Shown here: one piece after another, positions 63,764-64,000 of the stretch
How the letters are laid out: each line of letters starts with the position of its first letter
Numbering within the stretch: the stretch's first letter is position 1
NCBI RefSeq assembly: GCF_000367365.1
Contig: NZ_BARF01000060.1
Location: 1-64,000, forward strand
Direction: 5' to 3'
Source of the DNA: Streptomyces prunicolor NBRC 13075
Lineage (GTDB): Bacteria > Actinomycetota > Actinomycetes > Streptomycetales > Streptomycetaceae
DNA length: 64,000 bases
Made by a program: the position numbers and the translations under genes
The notes under the pieces: generated by a model
The model's input: the letters and a program-made list of their open reading frames with translations, nothing else
Told to the model about the DNA's origin: nothing
The model's database searches: none

Positions 63764-64000
63764 TCAGTAGGCCGACAGGCCGTGCGCCCGGAACTGGTCA
63801 CGGACGCGCTCTGTCGGTTCGGGAGCGGGAACGGGGTTGTCGCGCAACCGGAACGGAACCCCGAGTGCCGCGTACTTCGCCGCGCCCAGTCTGTGGAACG
63901 GCAGGACGTCCACGCGGTCGACCGTGCCGAGTCCCGCGACGAAGCCGGCCAGGGCGTCCACGGATTCCGCGTCGTCCGTCCAGCCCGGCACCAGGACGTA
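63764..64000 (-). CDS. pflA: pyruvate formate-lyase activating enzyme, C-terminal part
   Basis: The last 78 codons of a PflA-type radical-SAM glycyl-radical activase: YVLVPGWTDD, DVLPFHRLGAAKYAALG and the end RVRDQFRAHGLSAY are closely conserved. The SAM and Fe-S motif lies outside the window. It would activate pyruvate formate-lyase, giving formate plus acetyl-CoA under low oxygen. The gene begins beyond position 64000 and is partial here. Its presence supports an anaerobic/fermentative reading of the cluster. Confidence 0.88.
   Translation of the reverse strand, partial: YVLVPGWTDDAESVDALAGFVAGLGTVDRVDVLPFHRLGAAKYAALGVPFRLRDNPVPAPEPTERVRDQFRAHGLSAY

Overview
The window is very GC-rich and has the codon and start usage of a Streptomyces chromosome: many GTG starts, GTGA/ATGA overlaps, a TTA (bldA-type) codon, HrdA-like sigma factor, LAxTG surface anchoring, Scr1-type XRE/DUF397 pairs and repeats typical of the genus. 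No plasmid origin or phage structural genes were seen.

Left chromosomal arm (1-20180). A decayed aldo/keto reductase is followed by an XRE-DUF5753/DUF397/anti-sigma-type ATPase trio (the ATPase is frameshifted), a GNAT enzyme, a secreted M4 metalloprotease, small enzymes, a sirohydrochlorin chelatase and a housekeeping block: dGTPase, FAD oxidoreductase, DNA primase, HrdA-type sigma factor, a heterodimeric ABC exporter with one degenerate ATPase site, an FGGY sugar kinase, two tRNA-Asn genes and a CAT-anticodon tRNA.

Genomic island (20134-47139). A 48-bp direct repeat of the 3' part of the CAT tRNA marks the two ends of a 27-kb island. It is dense in conflict genes: a 1.66-kaa secreted LamG protein with an apparently dead SGNH domain, a 2.16-kaa RHS toxin with a nuclease-like tip, a tandem array of immunity genes and orphan toxin tails, an XRE-ImmA/IrrE pair, a Trypco1/trypsin-TPR pair, IS remnants, a four-gene operon ending in EACC1 and a caspase-like protease, and an orphan HigA-like antitoxin. 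No integrase gene is visible. The four-gene operon (42392-46126), with tight GTGA overlaps and two unrecognised partners, is the best candidate for a poorly described system.

Right side (47140-64000). A strip of gene fragments (possibly an older accreted element) is followed by a leucine-rich-repeat-variant protein with a Cys cluster, a HAD hydrolase, an LAATG-anchored surface protein and a two-repeat CRISPR remnant. The last 11 kb is a stress/low-oxygen type cluster on the minus strand: universal stress proteins, a GAF sensor kinase, GAPDH, phosphoketolase, zinc alcohol dehydrogenase, DoxX and a pyruvate formate-lyase activase. A shared 15-bp upstream motif occurs before two of these genes.
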